A DNA stretch of 64,000 nt from Ctenosaura bakeri (GCA_948474755.1 CAOLHI010001299.1:337934-401933), one strand, 5' to 3'; positions 32,565 through 43,625 are shown, counted from the stretch's first letter. Notes: generated by a model from the sequence alone, not told the origin. A program made the numbers and translations.

Positions 32565-32870
32565 TTTTCAGCTGCTTTTACAATGTCCTGGTTTCTCTTT
32601 CCCTCTCCCCTTTCCCCCTCATCTTCAGCTTATTTCAGTTACTACAAACTGAGCTCAAACTGCAGAAGCAATTTGTACCTGTTTAACTCAGAAAAGAGAG
32701 AGAGGAGAGGCAGAATGGAAATGTGCCCTTCCCTGTAGACTCGGGGAAAACTTTCCTAGCTGGTATGTTCTGCATTATTAACAAGCATTGCCATCTTGAC
32801 TAACACACTGATGTTGTTTGTTTTCGTCCGTGAAATACTGGATTGTATGAACACCCATTCCCCCACTACA
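32565..32870 (-). repeat. Family D repeat
   Basis: CAGCTGCTTTTACAATGTCC, CAGCTTATTTCAGTTAC, AGAGAGGAGAGGCAG, AACTTTCCTAGC and GTCCGTGAAATACTGG give the family order; the left terminus is missing. Confidence 0.65.
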
Positions 32871-32963
32871 AGAATAAAATGGAGAAAGACAGTTAGGATC
32901 CTTCCCAGCAAGTTTGCACATGATTTCCATTAACACCAGAAGCAACAGCATGATTTCTTCAAT

Positions 32964-33714
32964 ATAGAATCATAGAATCAAGAGACCACAAGGGCCATCG
33001 AGTCCAAACCTCTGCCATGTGGAAATTTATCATCAAACCATTCCTGACAAATGGCCATCCAACCTCTGTTTAAAAACACCCGAAGAAGAAGACTCCATCA
33101 CGCTCCAAGGCAGCACATTCCACTGTCAAACTGCTCTTACCGTCAAGAAGTTCTTCCTAATGTTTAAATGGAATCTCTTTTCCTGAAGTTTGAAGTCATT
33201 GCTTCATATCCTACTCTCTGGAGCAGCAGAAAACAGGCTTGTTCCATCCGCCATATGACATCTGTTCAAATATTTAAACATAGCTATCAAGTCCCCTCTT
33301 AGCCTTCTCTTCTCCAGGCTAAACATACCCAGCTTCTGAAGCTGCTTCTCACAGGGCTTGTTCTCCAGACCATTTTGGTCACCCTCCTCTGGACGTGTTC
33401 TAGCTTGTCAATATCCTTCTTGAAATGAGGTGCCCCAGAACTATACATAGTATTCCAGGTGGGGTCTGATCAAAGCAGAATAGAGTGGTACTATCACTTC
33501 CCTTGACCTAGACACTATACTCCTATTGATGCAGCCCAGAATCACATTGGCTTTCTTAACTGCCACATCACACTGCTGACTAATGTTCAGCTTGTGGTCT
33601 ACTAAAACTCATAGATCCTTTTCACGTGTACTGTGGTCAAGCCAGGTGTCAGCTAACTTATATCTGTGCATTTCATTTTGTCTGCGCAGGTGTAATACCT
33701 AGAACTCTGTGGCA
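32964..33714 (-). mobile_element. CR1 LINE fragment, about 750 bp
   Basis: The 3' terminus ATAGAATCATAGAATC is at the left end. Antisense coding words such as GACTCCATCACGCTCC, GACATCTGTTCAAATATTTA, CAGGCTAAACATACCCAG and GGTCACCCTCCTCTGGAC match the CR1 ORF2 C-terminus and extend further 5' than other copies here. No long open frame remains. Confidence 0.85.
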
Positions 33715-34745
33715 CCCCTCTAGTCCCTTCTCTCCAGGATAAAGCAAAGGCAGCAGTGAGCACTCTTTGGGTTTGGTTGGTCAACAAGAACTGTGTTCTG
33801 CTTTTTTCTCAAAACTCAGATTCAAGGCAACTTTTACAATTAAAAAAAAACACTTAATAAAAGCACAAATATGCAAGTAAAAATATAGGCTAGAATCCTG
33901 TATCAGCTACTTAATTAAATGTACTACACTAAGTATACTTAACTAAGTAAATTCTCCTGGCCCAACACCTCCAGATCGGATGGAAATGTCACTCAGCCAC
34001 TCTCCAGTTGCTGGCAGAATGGTTCTCCATGCCATGCAGCTAATGCCCAATGAAGTGAGTGTAGGGAAAGTTGCAATCATGTCAATAGTGTCAAAATCAT
34101 AAATAAGTAGTGATCATCAATATGGAACAAGTGCATAGGTTTACTCATCCCTAACTGCTTCCTATTCACCATCAGCTAAGTAGCTGGTACAGGATTCTGG
34201 CTGGTGCAGATTCTGTTCATACAGAATGTTTTGTTGAAGTGCAATTAAACTATCTATACAATATTGGGTAAAATGTGAACCCCCTAGACCATTTTATGGC
34301 TCCTGGCATCCCTCCAGTCCTTAAAAAATTGCCCCCAGATGTTCTCCCAACACTCCCTAGGGGGCATGAGGCAATTTTACCATTTTTTCCTTTCAGGGGA
34401 GCTGAAAACAGGAAGTGATCCAAAAATGAACTTGTTTTTTTGTAAAAAAAATGGCCCGTGGGGCAATGTGACCCCTCATAGCCCCCCAACAGTTGCCAAC
34501 CCATGCATTTAAAGAAAGGATAAGTGATCTCCTTTGCCCTTGTGACAGTAGGGTCCCTGTCATAATTCCCCCTTGTTACCGGAGACCTTTCTTGTAAGTG
34601 GGAGTTGAAACATCAATCGGCTGCTTTCTGAGTGAAAGGGGAATAGACGTCTATTAACTGCAGCAGCTGCTTCTTTGTAAGTGCGGATGGAGGAATTTCA
34701 CGGTCCCTACGTGTCCCCTAAACAAGAGGCTATGTCGTGACCATG
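33715..34745. other. Unassigned non-coding stretch
   Basis: A-rich tract at 33840-33850; AT-rich to 33950. No gene or named repeat. Confidence 0.3.
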
Positions 34746-34924
34746 GCCATTTCTGCACCAGGCTGTTATAGTGCTGTCATTCCACTTTCAACATCCAATG
34801 GAATCCTGGGATTTGCAGTTTAAGGAAGGGTCTCAAAGGCCCCTCCCTGAACTGCAAACCCCAGGATTCCATAGGATGTTGTAAGTGGAATCATAGCACT
34901 ACAACAGTCTAGTGCAGAAATGGC
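34746..34924. mobile_element. Family A MITE with intact 5-bp duplication CCATG
   Basis: Starts GCCATTTCTGCACCAGGCTG and ends GTGCAGAAATGGC. CCATG flanks at 34741-34745 and 34925-34929. Short subtype with the symmetric centre AGGGTCTCAAAGGCCCCTCC. Confidence 0.9.
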
Positions 34925-34959
34925 CCATGAATACCACACAGTTATAAATGTGTAACTTA

Positions 34960-35640
34960 CTGGATTGGATTACTGTAACATGCTCTATGTGGGGCTGCCT
35001 TTGAAGGGTGTTGGGCAACTTCAACTGGCCAAAAAGCCGCACCTAGATTGTTAACTGGGACTGGTTACAGGAATCACACAACTCCCCTCTTGCAACAGCT
35101 CCACTGGCTGGCAGTCCGTTTCTGAACACAATTCAAAGTGTTAGTGACAACCTTTAAACCCATACATGGCTCAGGTCCAGGTTATTTGGAAGACTGTATT
35201 TTCCCCTACAAACCAGCTGGGGCTTTGAGATCTGCTGGAGAGGTCCTTCTCTCCATTCCAGCACCCTCAAAGTACTCCAGATGGGAACACAGGAGAGGGC
35301 CTTCTCTGTGGCTGCTGCCAGGCTGTGGAACTCCCTTTTCAGAGAAATCAAATCGGCATCTTCCCTACTATCCTTCTGCAATCAGGCAAAGAAATTTTTA
35401 CTCAGACAGGTGTTTGAAGCATGACTATATGTGGCCTGTCTGAAAGAATATGCTGGATATTGTGTTCATGCTGAATATCTGATTTTTTTAATTATGCATT
35501 TTAATATTGTTTTAATTCTTTTCTATTGTTTAATTCTGTTTTAACTTTTATATTCCATGTTTTTTGATTAATTCAAAGCCACTTTGAGTTCCAACCTGGG
35601 AAAAAAGCAGGGTATAAACATCATCATCATCACCATCATC
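34960..35640 (+). mobile_element. L2 LINE 3' end
   Basis: The plus frame at 35138-35443 reads TTFKPIHGSGPGYLEDCIFP, PAGALRSAGEVLLSIP, then in a shifted frame RAFSVAAARLWNSLF, the typical C-terminal tract of L2 ORF2. Upstream CTCTATGTGGGGCTGCC and CACTGGCTGGCAGTCCG fit the same family. It ends in ATCATC repeats after GGGTATAAA, as L2 tails do. Confidence 0.8.
35138..35443 (+). pseudogene. L2 ORF2 C-terminal remnant
   Basis: About 100 residues are open but the frame leaves the family pattern after about residue 55 (the CAAAGTACTCC region). The Ala-Phe-Ser-Val-Ala motif of the family appears in another frame at about 35298-35340, so there is a frameshift. No catalytic reverse-transcriptase or endonuclease motif is present. 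Confidence 0.65.
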
Positions 35641-36700
35641 ATCACCATCACCATTCCAGTTTACGCATCCGTAATTCCCAGACAAGATGTCAGCCATCTC
35701 CTCTACCAACAAGTGGATTCAGAACAGGGAAGAGCAGTGGGTGAGCCCTGATGCTGCAAAGACTGGGAGGGAGGGAGAAAGCTAAGAAAATCCACAAACC
35801 CCCCTTGAGAGTCTTTGCAAGTTGGAGCAACAAATAAACTAAGGCTTGCCAATTCTAGCAAGCTGCTACTCTGCTAGCTGAGCAGGAGATTTGTAGCCAG
35901 CTTTTTCCTCTTGCCCAAATATAGGCCTCCCCCCAAAACTGGAGAATTTCCACCCTGGTCTCCTGCCTGCCTGGAGATGACCTGCCAAAATTGGAAACTC
36001 AGGGCCAGACCCTGGCAACCTTAGGGCTGTGGTACCCACCTGCCCTGGCACTTCTCTCCTTTAGCCTCATTCCTGCCAGTTATAGTCCAGACACAGCGGA
36101 TGGGAGGACGCTGCCTTCCTCACAGAAGCATGATATTACATAAGGATCCCTTTGGGATCGGTTTCCAAGACACCCGAGCCCACGATATTCTCAGCACAGC
36201 TACCTAAGGAGTGTAAATTTAGAAGCTCATCGATTCCCTCCAGGCACTGAGGAAGGGAGCACCTTGCAGCCTGAAACCTTCTCCTCCCCAGAAAGAGCAA
36301 CCCAGCTTTAAGAATGCAGCCAGGACTAGTTCACCCCACCCCACAACACCCTTTTTATCACGAGCCTCATTTTCTCACTCTCAGGAAAAAGGACGGGGTG
36401 GGTGGGCAAAAAGAGCTTGCAAGGTTTTGAACTTCCAATTCCATTTTGAGAGATTTATCGCAGGAATGCTGATATAGTGCCAGCCGACTTGGAAATGCAA
36501 AGAGAACTCAATTTATTCTTTCTGAAAAAGCCAAGCCTCTTGAACCATAAATCTTTTTCCCCACTCCCCTCTTTTAAAAGACGAGGAAATCCTCCAAAGT
36601 ACTGAAATTGCTGAGATGGGATACTCACGCTTCTAGGCGGCTGTGGCTCACAGAAGCCAAGTGTGTTATTTGCTACCTGTGGTGGTTGGTACTTTCCATG
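35641..36700. other. Unassigned non-coding stretch
   Basis: Starts with a short CAT/CAC trinucleotide run. No gene or repeat recognised. Confidence 0.3.
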
Positions 36701-37062
36701 ACAGCATAGGATGGAATCCACTCTGGGTTTTAGTCTGAACTTTAAAAGGAATATCCAAAACTCCTGCTGCTGTGTTCCTTCAGGTCATTTCTGACTTATG
36801 GTGACCCTAAGGTGAACCTATCATGGGGTTTTCTGGAGCTGAGAGTGTGTAAGGTGCCCAGTGGGGTTCCATGGCTGAGCAAACCCTGGTCTCCAGCGTT
36901 GTAGTCCAATGCTCCAACCCTACTCCACAATGGCTGTTATATCCAAAGTACTGAATGCTATTACCCATAAAGGTTCAGCATCTCAAAGTGCTCCTTTAAA
37001 ATTCAGCCTCAAACCTGGAACGGATTAATTGCCCCAGTGAATTGGAAGCCACTGTTTCTTAC
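36700..37062. repeat. Family E palindrome split by a SINE
   Basis: Left arm GGATGGAATCCACTCTGGG with TTTTAGTCTGAACTTT; right arm TAAAATTCAGCCTCAAACC, GGATTAATTGCCCC and GGAAGCCAC. The SINE at 36761-36938 is inserted with a 9-bp duplication. Confidence 0.7.
36761..36938 (-). mobile_element. Sauria-type SINE with 9-bp duplication ATATCCAAA
   Basis: CTGTGTTCCTTCAGGTC, GGTGACCCTAAGGTGAACC, TCATGGGGTTTTCTGGAGC, CCCTGGTCTCCAGCG. ATATCCAAA is found at 36751-36759 and 36939-36947, a typical LINE-mediated target duplication. Confidence 0.9.
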
Positions 37063-37143
37063 TTGTCCAGCGGTATAGCGGAGTAAGATAGATGTGGGCG
37101 TCTCCATCCACCACAGCAATGCTTTCCTTCCTCTTTCCGGGTC

Positions 37144-37503
37144 TGTTGTTGTTATGTCCCTTCAAGTCCTTTCCAACTTACAGTGACCTCAGGGTGAAAC
37201 TATCACGGGGTTTTCTGAGGCTGAGAGTATGTGAGGCATCCAAGGTCACCCAGTGGGTTTCCATGCCTGAGTGGGGAATGGAACCATAAGCCATTTCTGC
37301 ACTAGACTGTTCTAGTGCTATTATTCCACTTTCAACATCCTATGGAATCCTGGGGTTTGCAGTTTCGGGAGGGGCCAGCCGGCCCCTCCCGAAACTGCAA
37401 ACCCCAGGATTCCATAGGATGTTGAAAGTGGAATAATAGCACTAGAACAGTCTAGTGCAGAAATGGCCCTAGTCTCCAATGCTCAAACCATTATACCACA
37501 CTG
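37144..37503 (-). mobile_element. Sauria-type SINE split by a family A MITE
   Basis: The tail portion (TTGTTGTTATGTCCCTTC, CCTCAGGGTGAAACTATC, CAAGGTCACCCAGTGGG) is followed by the MITE at 37290-37467, then the remaining head part CTAGTCTCCAATGCTC with CCATTATACCACACTGG. Joining both parts gives a normal SINE order. Confidence 0.85.
37290..37467. mobile_element. Family A MITE, nearly perfect palindrome
   Basis: Arms of about 88 bp are almost exact complements: GACTGTTCTAGTGC pairs with GCACTAGAACAGTC, and GTTTCGGGAGGGGCC pairs with GGCCCCTCCCGAAAC. The SINE host gives an independent insertion site; flanks CATAA and CCTAG agree at 3 of 5. Short subtype. Confidence 0.95.
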
Positions 37504-38146
37504 GGTCTCTTTACCTGGAAATATTTGCTGTTTGGTCACCTGCAGGCTGTGGACACAGCAAGAAGGAACTTGCTCCTCTATTTAAAAAAAACCCTTACAG
37601 CCGTTGTGAAACAAGTCGTTGCCTGGCTGGTGCCAGCTAGAGTGATATTTGTCCGCTCAGCAGATTTTTATCAAAGCTGTCTCAATGTCTTTCTAACACT
37701 AATCGCCTTCCTTGCTGCATGTCTGGTCTCCCACTTTGAAAAAAAAAATTGTATGCATGTGTGTGTGTGAGAGAGAGAGTAGGTGTTTATTGAGGATACA
37801 TTCTGAAAGAATGATACAGAGGAAATACAGACAGAAAGCTGTTGACTCATGGCTTTTAAGCCTTTAATTACTCATTCAGAGACAACATATAGATGGGATT
37901 ATGAGGAAGATGCTCCAAACCATCAAGAACCATCATGTAGCTCGGAACTGCTGCCAGAGGGACGATAACTACTTTTCTTCCCCTTGCTGATGGACAAAAT
38001 TATGACTGCAACAATAATTAGCCAGATTGATTCATGGGAAGGCAGACTTTGGGCTTGAGGGATTTGCTTGGCTTTCTTACCAGGACCCCAAGATCCACCC
38101 ACCTGATCCAAGTACAAAAGGGCATACATTCAGAAAGCCACAGCAT
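37504..38146. other. Unassigned non-coding stretch
   Basis: TG and GA tracts at 37755-37780. Nothing else recognised. Confidence 0.35.
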
Positions 38147-38937
38147 ACTGTCAACCCTCCACATTTTCAGGTTTAACTTTCACAGATTTATTTGCAAGTT
38201 TCTCCAACTTCTGCCCCCCTCAACTCAGGTGCTTCTTTTCTGAGGAGCCTTCCATCATGGCAGCTCTGATCAGGCTGCCCAGCCCTTTAAAAACCCACCT
38301 CTGGCCCTCCTCCTCCTCCTTCTCCACCACCACCATCCAGAGACAGATCTAGGGTGTGGCAACTGGGGCATGTGCCCCGGGCACCATTCCCAGGAGGGGG
38401 TGCAAAAGCCACTGTCTCCCCATGCCTGCTGGCCACCCCCCACACCTTTCCACACCCACCCACCACCTCCTCACGCCCTTCCGTGCCCACCTGCCACCCC
38501 TGCACCTTTCCACATCTGCTCACCACGGCCCCCGTCCTTCCGGGGTCGGTGGCAGCAGCACCTAGGGGTGCAACCTCCGCACTTGACTCAGGTGCTGCTG
38601 AGCCTATATACACCACTGCCGCTTCCACCAGGTTCTGCTTGGCCACGTAAGGATGGCTCACAGCCAAATTTCTCAGCACCACAAACCCCCTCCTGATGCC
38701 TTCACACACACCCAAGGAAGGAGATGGGAGAGAGAGAGAATGTATAGAACTACTATGCCAACCCAGCCCTTTCCCTCTCCTTTCCCTGCCCTGGTTCAGA
38801 TCCTAGATGCCCATTCTCCCCACCATACCTTGGTCCCCTTCCCACAGACACACAAACACATTTTGGTATTTGTGATTTTTCTACTTTTATCAGACTCCTG
38901 CTCCCCTAACCCTAAAGAATGTGGAGGGCTAACTGTG
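38147..38937. mobile_element. Tigger-like element carrying a hAT-like insertion
   Basis: Left end TACTGTCAACCCTCCAC and right end GTGGAGGGCTAACTG are inverted relatives. Interior CACCACAAACCCCCTCC and CCTTCCCACAGACACAC resemble the reverse complement of 31423-31893. A family F element interrupts it at 38338-38618. Confidence 0.65.
38338..38618. mobile_element. Family F hAT-like element inside a Tigger-like element
   Basis: Ends CAGAGACAGATCTAGGG and CCTATATACACCACTG. Interior GGCATGTGCCCCGGGCACC with CCCAGGAGGGGGTGC, GC-rich. The 8-bp flanks do not match clearly, so boundaries rest on comparison with 60486-60698. Confidence 0.55.
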
Positions 38938-39553
38938 GTGTATTAAATAAGTAAACCGGAATCACTCTGGTTAGCCTCAACTCAATTGCTGAATGGTGAC
39001 TCAAGACATAAGGAAACCCCATTGGTTCAGTGGCTCTCCTCCAGGTGGGACTAACCATAATTTTTAGGTCAAGGATGGGGATAAAATGGCTCTAAATTTT
39101 GCCCCCAGTTGCCCTCTGGAATTCCAGAAATTGCTGGGCTACTTCTTGCCTTGTCTGTGAAATGTTTCTTGCAAGCAATTCACTCACATGAAAGATTTGG
39201 GTAAGGGATTTTTACTAGATTTGTGCATGTGTAGAATTCTTTCTCATGGGGAAGTCCTCCCAGCAGTCAGTCTTCTCCTTAGTTTTTCAGCTAAGCCAGG
39301 AATTTCTTACATTCCTTGCATTTATATCCCACTTTTTCTGGGATGAGCCCCATTTTTCCCAACCTTGTGAGGGGGGCCAGTTTCTGATCATCTAGATGTT
39401 GGTGGAAGATATCTCCCAACATCCCTTACCACTGCCTGTGTTAGCTAGAAATGATGAGAACTGCTGTTCAAGAACATATGGAGAGTTTCAAGATCCCAGT
39501 GGTGGCTGATGGCTTCTGCATAAATGAGGCAGTAAAGATGCCTTGGATTTTAG
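38938..39553. other. Unassigned non-coding stretch
   Basis: No feature recognised. Confidence 0.3.
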
Positions 39554-39713
39554 GCCATTTCCGCACTAGACTCTTATAGTGCTATTTTTTCACTTTCAAC
39601 ATCCTATAGAATCCTGAAGTTTGCAAGTCCCCTCCCTAAACTGCAAACCCCAAGATTCCATAGGATGTTGAAAGTGGAATAGTAGCACTATAACAGCCTA
39701 GTGTGGAAATGGC
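39554..39713. mobile_element. Family A MITE with near-intact duplication TTTAG/CTTAG
   Basis: Starts GCCATTTCCGCACTAGACTC and ends GTGTGGAAATGGC. Flanks TTTAG (39549-39553) and CTTAG (39714-39718) match at 4 of 5. Short subtype. Confidence 0.9.
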
Positions 39714-39717
39714 CTTA

Positions 39718-39845
39718 GAATTTTCCAAGAGCTATTCAGGGTACTGTACTTATACCCAAACTGGGCACTTTGGATAACTTCCTTGACATTTGGACTAAAA
39801 CCCAGACTGGATTCATTGCCCAAGGACACGGAAGCAGCCACAGCA
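39718..39845. repeat. Family E palindrome, partial
   Basis: CCAAGAGCTATTCAGGGTAC, TTTGGATAACTTCC, GGACTAAAACCCAGACTGG and ATTCATTGCCC follow the family E order. Confidence 0.55.
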
Positions 39846-40044
39846 AGTTGCCCACCCCTAAATTAAGCTTAGGATATCTTTTTACTGTGGGATCCTCTTT
39901 GGGACTGCTCTGCCCTCTTGGTTCACTCTGGTGGCATTCTTGTGTAACTCCCCTGACCATTTGCCTCCAGCCAAACCAAAGGGTTCAGCAGGTTGCCCCA
40001 AGGTATCCTGCTGGTAAGAAACAATTTCTGTTGCCTCTGCTATG

Positions 40045-40140
40045 CTCTTTGTTTGCACCACAGCTTCCAGAATCTTCTCAGCCATGCTGTACGGGGGGAT
40101 TCTGAGAGCAGTAGTCCAAACCCTAGATTCAGTGCAGAGT
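40045..40140. repeat. Family C hairpin
   Basis: TTTGCACCACAGCTTCCAG and GGATTCTGAGAGCAGTAGTC around TCAGCCATGCTGTACG. Confidence 0.5.
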
Positions 40141-40149
40141 GCTGATCCC

Positions 40150-40275
40150 CCCTGCTTCACTCATAAAGAGGCTGGACTGTTACCTGCTGGATATTCTTTA
40201 GCTGGAAATCCTGCACTGATCAAGGGATTGGACTCAGTGGCTGATAAGGTCCCTTCCAGTTCTATGATTCTATAA
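40150..40275 (+). mobile_element. CR1 LINE 3' tail
   Basis: GGATTGGACTCAGTGGC and AAGGTCCCTTCCAGTTC, ending TATGATTCTATAAT, the CR1 terminal octamer pattern. No coding part. Confidence 0.7.
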
Positions 40276-40309
40276 TGGCAGCTGGTGGTTCCCCTAATAA
40301 TGAGGGAGG

Positions 40310-40450
40310 GACTGTGAATCTGCTTGGAGATCTAGTCTGAACTTTATATGAACGAAGCAATTTTCTGACTCTTTTGCTGGGCGGTAGGGTGCTGGATTGT
40401 TACTTTAAAATTCAGGCTACAACCCAGAGTGGGTCCATTGCCTTCCACTG
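40310..40450. repeat. Family E palindrome, diverged
   Basis: TAGTCTGAACTTTATATG, then TTAAAATTCAGGCTACAACC and CAGAGTGGGTCCATTGCC. Confidence 0.5.
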
Positions 40451-41223
40451 ACCCTGGCACCACAAGTCTCCTGGGTTCATTTGCCCTCCCAACTTGCAAT
40501 GGAGCTGTGAACCTTTCCTGGGTGGTGAAGGTGATGGATGTTACCCTTGCACCCTCAGGGCACAGTGCCTGCTGGTGCTACACTGCTACAGACACAGCAG
40601 CAGTGGCCGATCCTCATCCTCCTTGCCTTGGCCTGATAAGGATAATGAGGAATTATTTCTCTCTCTCGCCTAACTGTGAATCAAGAGCAAGTTAAGTACA
40701 ATCCCCCTCTGTATCTCCCCCTCTCTACCAACCTTAACAAGGCTCATAAATCATTAAGGAGTAATTGTCAAGACCGAAAAGAAGAGGAGGTGAGGAAGTT
40801 GCCTGTGTAATCAGCTTCCCACATAACTTGCCTCTCTCGCAGATAAATACAGCCTGTTTGGACATCATTCTGGCATCTTCTGGGATCAAATGTGTTTGGT
40901 TAAAAAGGAATCATTTCTGCTCAGAAGCTCCTGTGGGGAGGCAAGGGGAGGGCAGAGTAGAGAGATTCCATCCATGGCCTTAGGTATGCAAAAGTTCCTC
41001 TTTGGGAGTGATGGGAGGTTTATGTCCCATGCATAACGTCCACATGCAGTAGGAGTGGCACAGGGTTGCACCTTGATGAAGGTTGCAAAAGCAGGTTTGC
41101 ATGTTGTGCACGGATGTGCTCACGCAGTGAGCAAGGATGAGCAGGTGCCCTAGGCTGTGTGTGCATTCAGCTACCTTCTGGCTGTCTTGGCTCTGTTGTT
41201 CAATGTTGCCATGCAACACAAGC
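40451..41223. other. Low-repeat stretch, candidate conserved element at 40620-40800
   Basis: TGATAAGGATAATGAGG, CATAAATCATTAAGGAG and TAATTGTCAAGACCG lie in a stretch without repeat words. Conservation is only suspected from composition. Confidence 0.25.
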
Positions 41224-41366
41224 GCCATTTCCACACTAGACCATTCTAGTGCTATTATTCCATTTTCAACATCCTCAAAGGCCCCTCCCTAAACTGCAAA
41301 TCCTGGGATTCCATAGGATGTTGAAAGTGGAATAATAGCACTAGAATGGTTTAGTGTGGAAACAGC
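41224..41366. mobile_element. Family A MITE with near-intact duplication CAAGC/CAAGG
   Basis: Starts GCCATTTCCACACTAGACC and ends GTGTGGAAACAGC. Flanks match at 4 of 5. The arms share the private variant CCATTCTAGTGC with its exact complement GCACTAGAATGG. The inner left arm is deleted. Confidence 0.9.
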
Positions 41367-41814
41367 CAAGGTTGGTGTCCCACGACCAGTGAGTATTTAA
41401 AAAGATGATCAGATAGTAGTGGTTATGGTGACAGATTTAGATTTAAACAGACTTGTGGTGACAGATTTAGAGAAGGTCAGGCAATTTACAGGGTTTGGTG
41501 AACTACACTGGCTCACCATCCAACCTTTGAGAGCCACACCAGCTCACTGCACCACATCATGGGTGACATTTTACCCTGTTCTCCCTCAGCCCCCTGCTTT
41601 CTTAATCCAGAAGTGACCTAGAAGATCAAAAAGGCCTTAAGGTGTGGTAAAATGAGGGGGACTAACTAATGAGGAAAAACTGGCCCCAGGGTATGTGGAG
41701 GGCCATTTGGCACCTATTTTAGGAATGTTAAGGACCCAGTGGACCTCAAAAATGGCCTCCGATGGCACACTTTCTCTGTCTCTGATTCAGGTGAACATTT
41801 TCAATGACATGATA
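41367..41814. other. Unassigned non-coding stretch
   Basis: A direct repeat of GGTGACAGATTTAGA at 41428-41442 and 41457-41471. Nothing else recognised. Confidence 0.35.
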
Positions 41815-42073
41815 ATTTTTCATGGAATTGTAGAATATTAGAACTGAAAGAGGCTTCAAAGTTCACCTAGTCCAGCCCTAAGCCATGCAGGAATGCACAA
41901 CTACAGTACTCTCAAAATATGCCCACCCAACTTCTGTTTAAAGGTTTCCAAAGGAGAGTCTACCACTTTCTGGAGTGTTTTCCACATTCAAACAGCTCTT
42001 CATGGTTAAAAAAAGAATTCTTCCTATTGTTTGGGTGGGATCTCTTTTCTTGTCATTGGAATCCAGTTATGCA
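41815..42073 (-). mobile_element. CR1 LINE 3' fragment
   Basis: TGTAGAATATTAGAACTG, CACCTAGTCCAGCCC, CCACCCAACTTCTGTTTAAA and GAATTCTTCCTATTGTTTGG match antisense CR1. It abuts the family A element at 42080, which inserted at its edge. Confidence 0.7.
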
Positions 42074-42079
42074 ACTGAG

Positions 42080-42285
42080 GCCATTTCCACACTACACTGT
42101 TATAGTGCTATTATTCCACTTTCAATGCTTTGTAATTTGTAATTCAATGGTTTGTAATTTAGGGAGGCGTATCTAGAATTCTCAGCCAGAGAGCTGTTTT
42201 GACTTCAATAAACTACAAACCCCAGAATTCCACAGGATGTTGAAAGTGGAATAATAGCACTATAATTGTGTAGTGAGGAAATGGC
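42080..42285. mobile_element. Family A MITE, duplication CTGAG/CTGAT
   Basis: Starts GCCATTTCCACACTACACTG and ends GTGAGGAAATGGC. Flanks match at 4 of 5. The left inner arm contains a duplicated TTTGTAATTT stretch instead of the usual ATCCTATGGAATCC. The right arm has AACTACAAACCCCAGAATTC. Confidence 0.9.
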
Positions 42286-43104
42286 CTGATTTTGCTGAGT
42301 TAGTTTCCTATGTAAGTTATTGTAGGAATTCATCATATGAGCCCCTAAATGTACCCCATTACCCAAGTTTGAAGTGATACAGCCCCTTTTAAAGCTTGGA
42401 AAAGCTACTGGTGTGGGAAGGTTACATTCCAGCATCCTCCAATAAGGACTTTTTTTCCAAGCTCTGGACGTGCAACTTCCTCAGTGAGAAATAAGTCACC
42501 AGGGATATGATAGAGTGGGAACTGGTTTTTCACCAACCATACAGAATGACTTCTCCTAGTCTACCTGCACAGGTTCTTTAAGGTTTGGCTCCATCCTCAT
42601 AATTACTTATTTCCTTCTAATTGCCAAGAAGAATGTCACATTGGTTCCTGAATTCCTTTGCCAAGGCTCCATGTATCAGTGCACAGTTGAACTGCTTCAC
42701 CCCGAGGACGACTCCAGAGGAATGTGGACCAAGTGGATTGCCAGCTCACTGCGTACCAGCCAGTGATAAAGTATCATTCAAACACGAGTTCCACCCCACG
42801 ATCAGCCTTCCGTTGGAAGAAAATTGCGAAATTGCCCCACAGCCATTCACAAAGGTTGCCTAGACAAGTGAGATCAACAACAGAATGCCGCTGTTTAAAA
42901 TGATCCTTTTTAGGGTTCTAGCAACCCAGTCATCAGCCATACCTTCTTCCAGGATACTCCATTCCATTTTATTCCACCTCCATCTCTCTCTAGTATTCCA
43001 CTTAGCATCTACTTTGTCACAGTCACCTAGCATGCCTAGTCTTCATTGAGCTGTTTATCATGGTTTGCCAGGTCAGAACTTCCCCACAGCACAAAATTTC
43101 AGGG
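42286..43104. other. Unassigned non-coding stretch
   Basis: No feature recognised. Confidence 0.3.
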
Positions 43105-43260
43105 TCAAAACCTGAGATCCAGGATATTGTTGTTGTTAACTGCTCTCAAGTCAACCTTGATCTACAGCAATCCTATGATGATAGATCTCCAAGCTATTCT
43201 GTCCTTAATCATCCTGCTCAGGTCCTTCAGATCCAGGAACGTGTCTTCCTTGATTGAGTC

Positions 43261-43310
<50 letters not shown>

Positions 43311-43625
43311 ATGTGCCTTCAAGTTGTTTCTGACTTATGGCAATACTAAGGAGAACCTATCATGGGGTTCTCTGGGGCTGAATGTGTATGAGACACCCAA
43401 GGTCACCCAGTGGGTTTCCATGGCTGAGCCAGGAATCAAACCCTGGGCTCCCGGGTCCTAGGCCAATGTTCAAACCAGTGGTCTTCCTCTTTTTCAATTG
43501 CCTTCTACTTACCAAGCATCATTGTCTTTTCTAGTGAGTCACGTCTTCTTGTGATATGGCCAAAGTATGACAAAGTATACCTTGTGATATCACGGGAGGT
43601 AATCCCCGGTTGTGTTACAAGGCTG
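43105..43625 (-). mobile_element. RTE/Bov-B-type LINE fragment split by a SINE
   Basis: The 3' part at the left reads TTAACTGCTCTCAAGTCAAC and CCTATGATGATAGATCTCC. After the SINE (43261-43484), the minus strand encodes YFGHITRRRDSLEKTMMLGK, the characteristic C-terminal segment of RTE/Bov-B polymerases. Just after that motif a one-base deletion puts a stop in frame, so it is dead. Confidence 0.7.
43261..43484 (-). mobile_element. Sauria-type SINE with long (TTG)n tail
   Basis: About 17 TTG units at 43261-43310 form its tail, followed by TGTGCCTTCAAGTTGTTTC, CAAGGTCACCCAGTGGG and GGAATCAAACCCTGGG. The head is truncated. It lies inside an RTE/Bov-B fragment. Confidence 0.85.

Noticed and set aside
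37290..37467. Intrinsic transcription terminator or microRNA gene
   Set aside because: The stem is far too long for a terminator, the organism is eukaryotic, and the same hairpin recurs more than 20 times as a mobile element. A small-RNA role would need expression data.
38360..38640. CpG-island promoter
   Set aside because: The GC-rich sequence is the interior of a family F element also found at 10036 and 60486, with no adjacent gene.
43261..43310. Poly-leucine and poly-cysteine peptides
   Set aside because: They are translations of the (TTG)n tail of a SINE.
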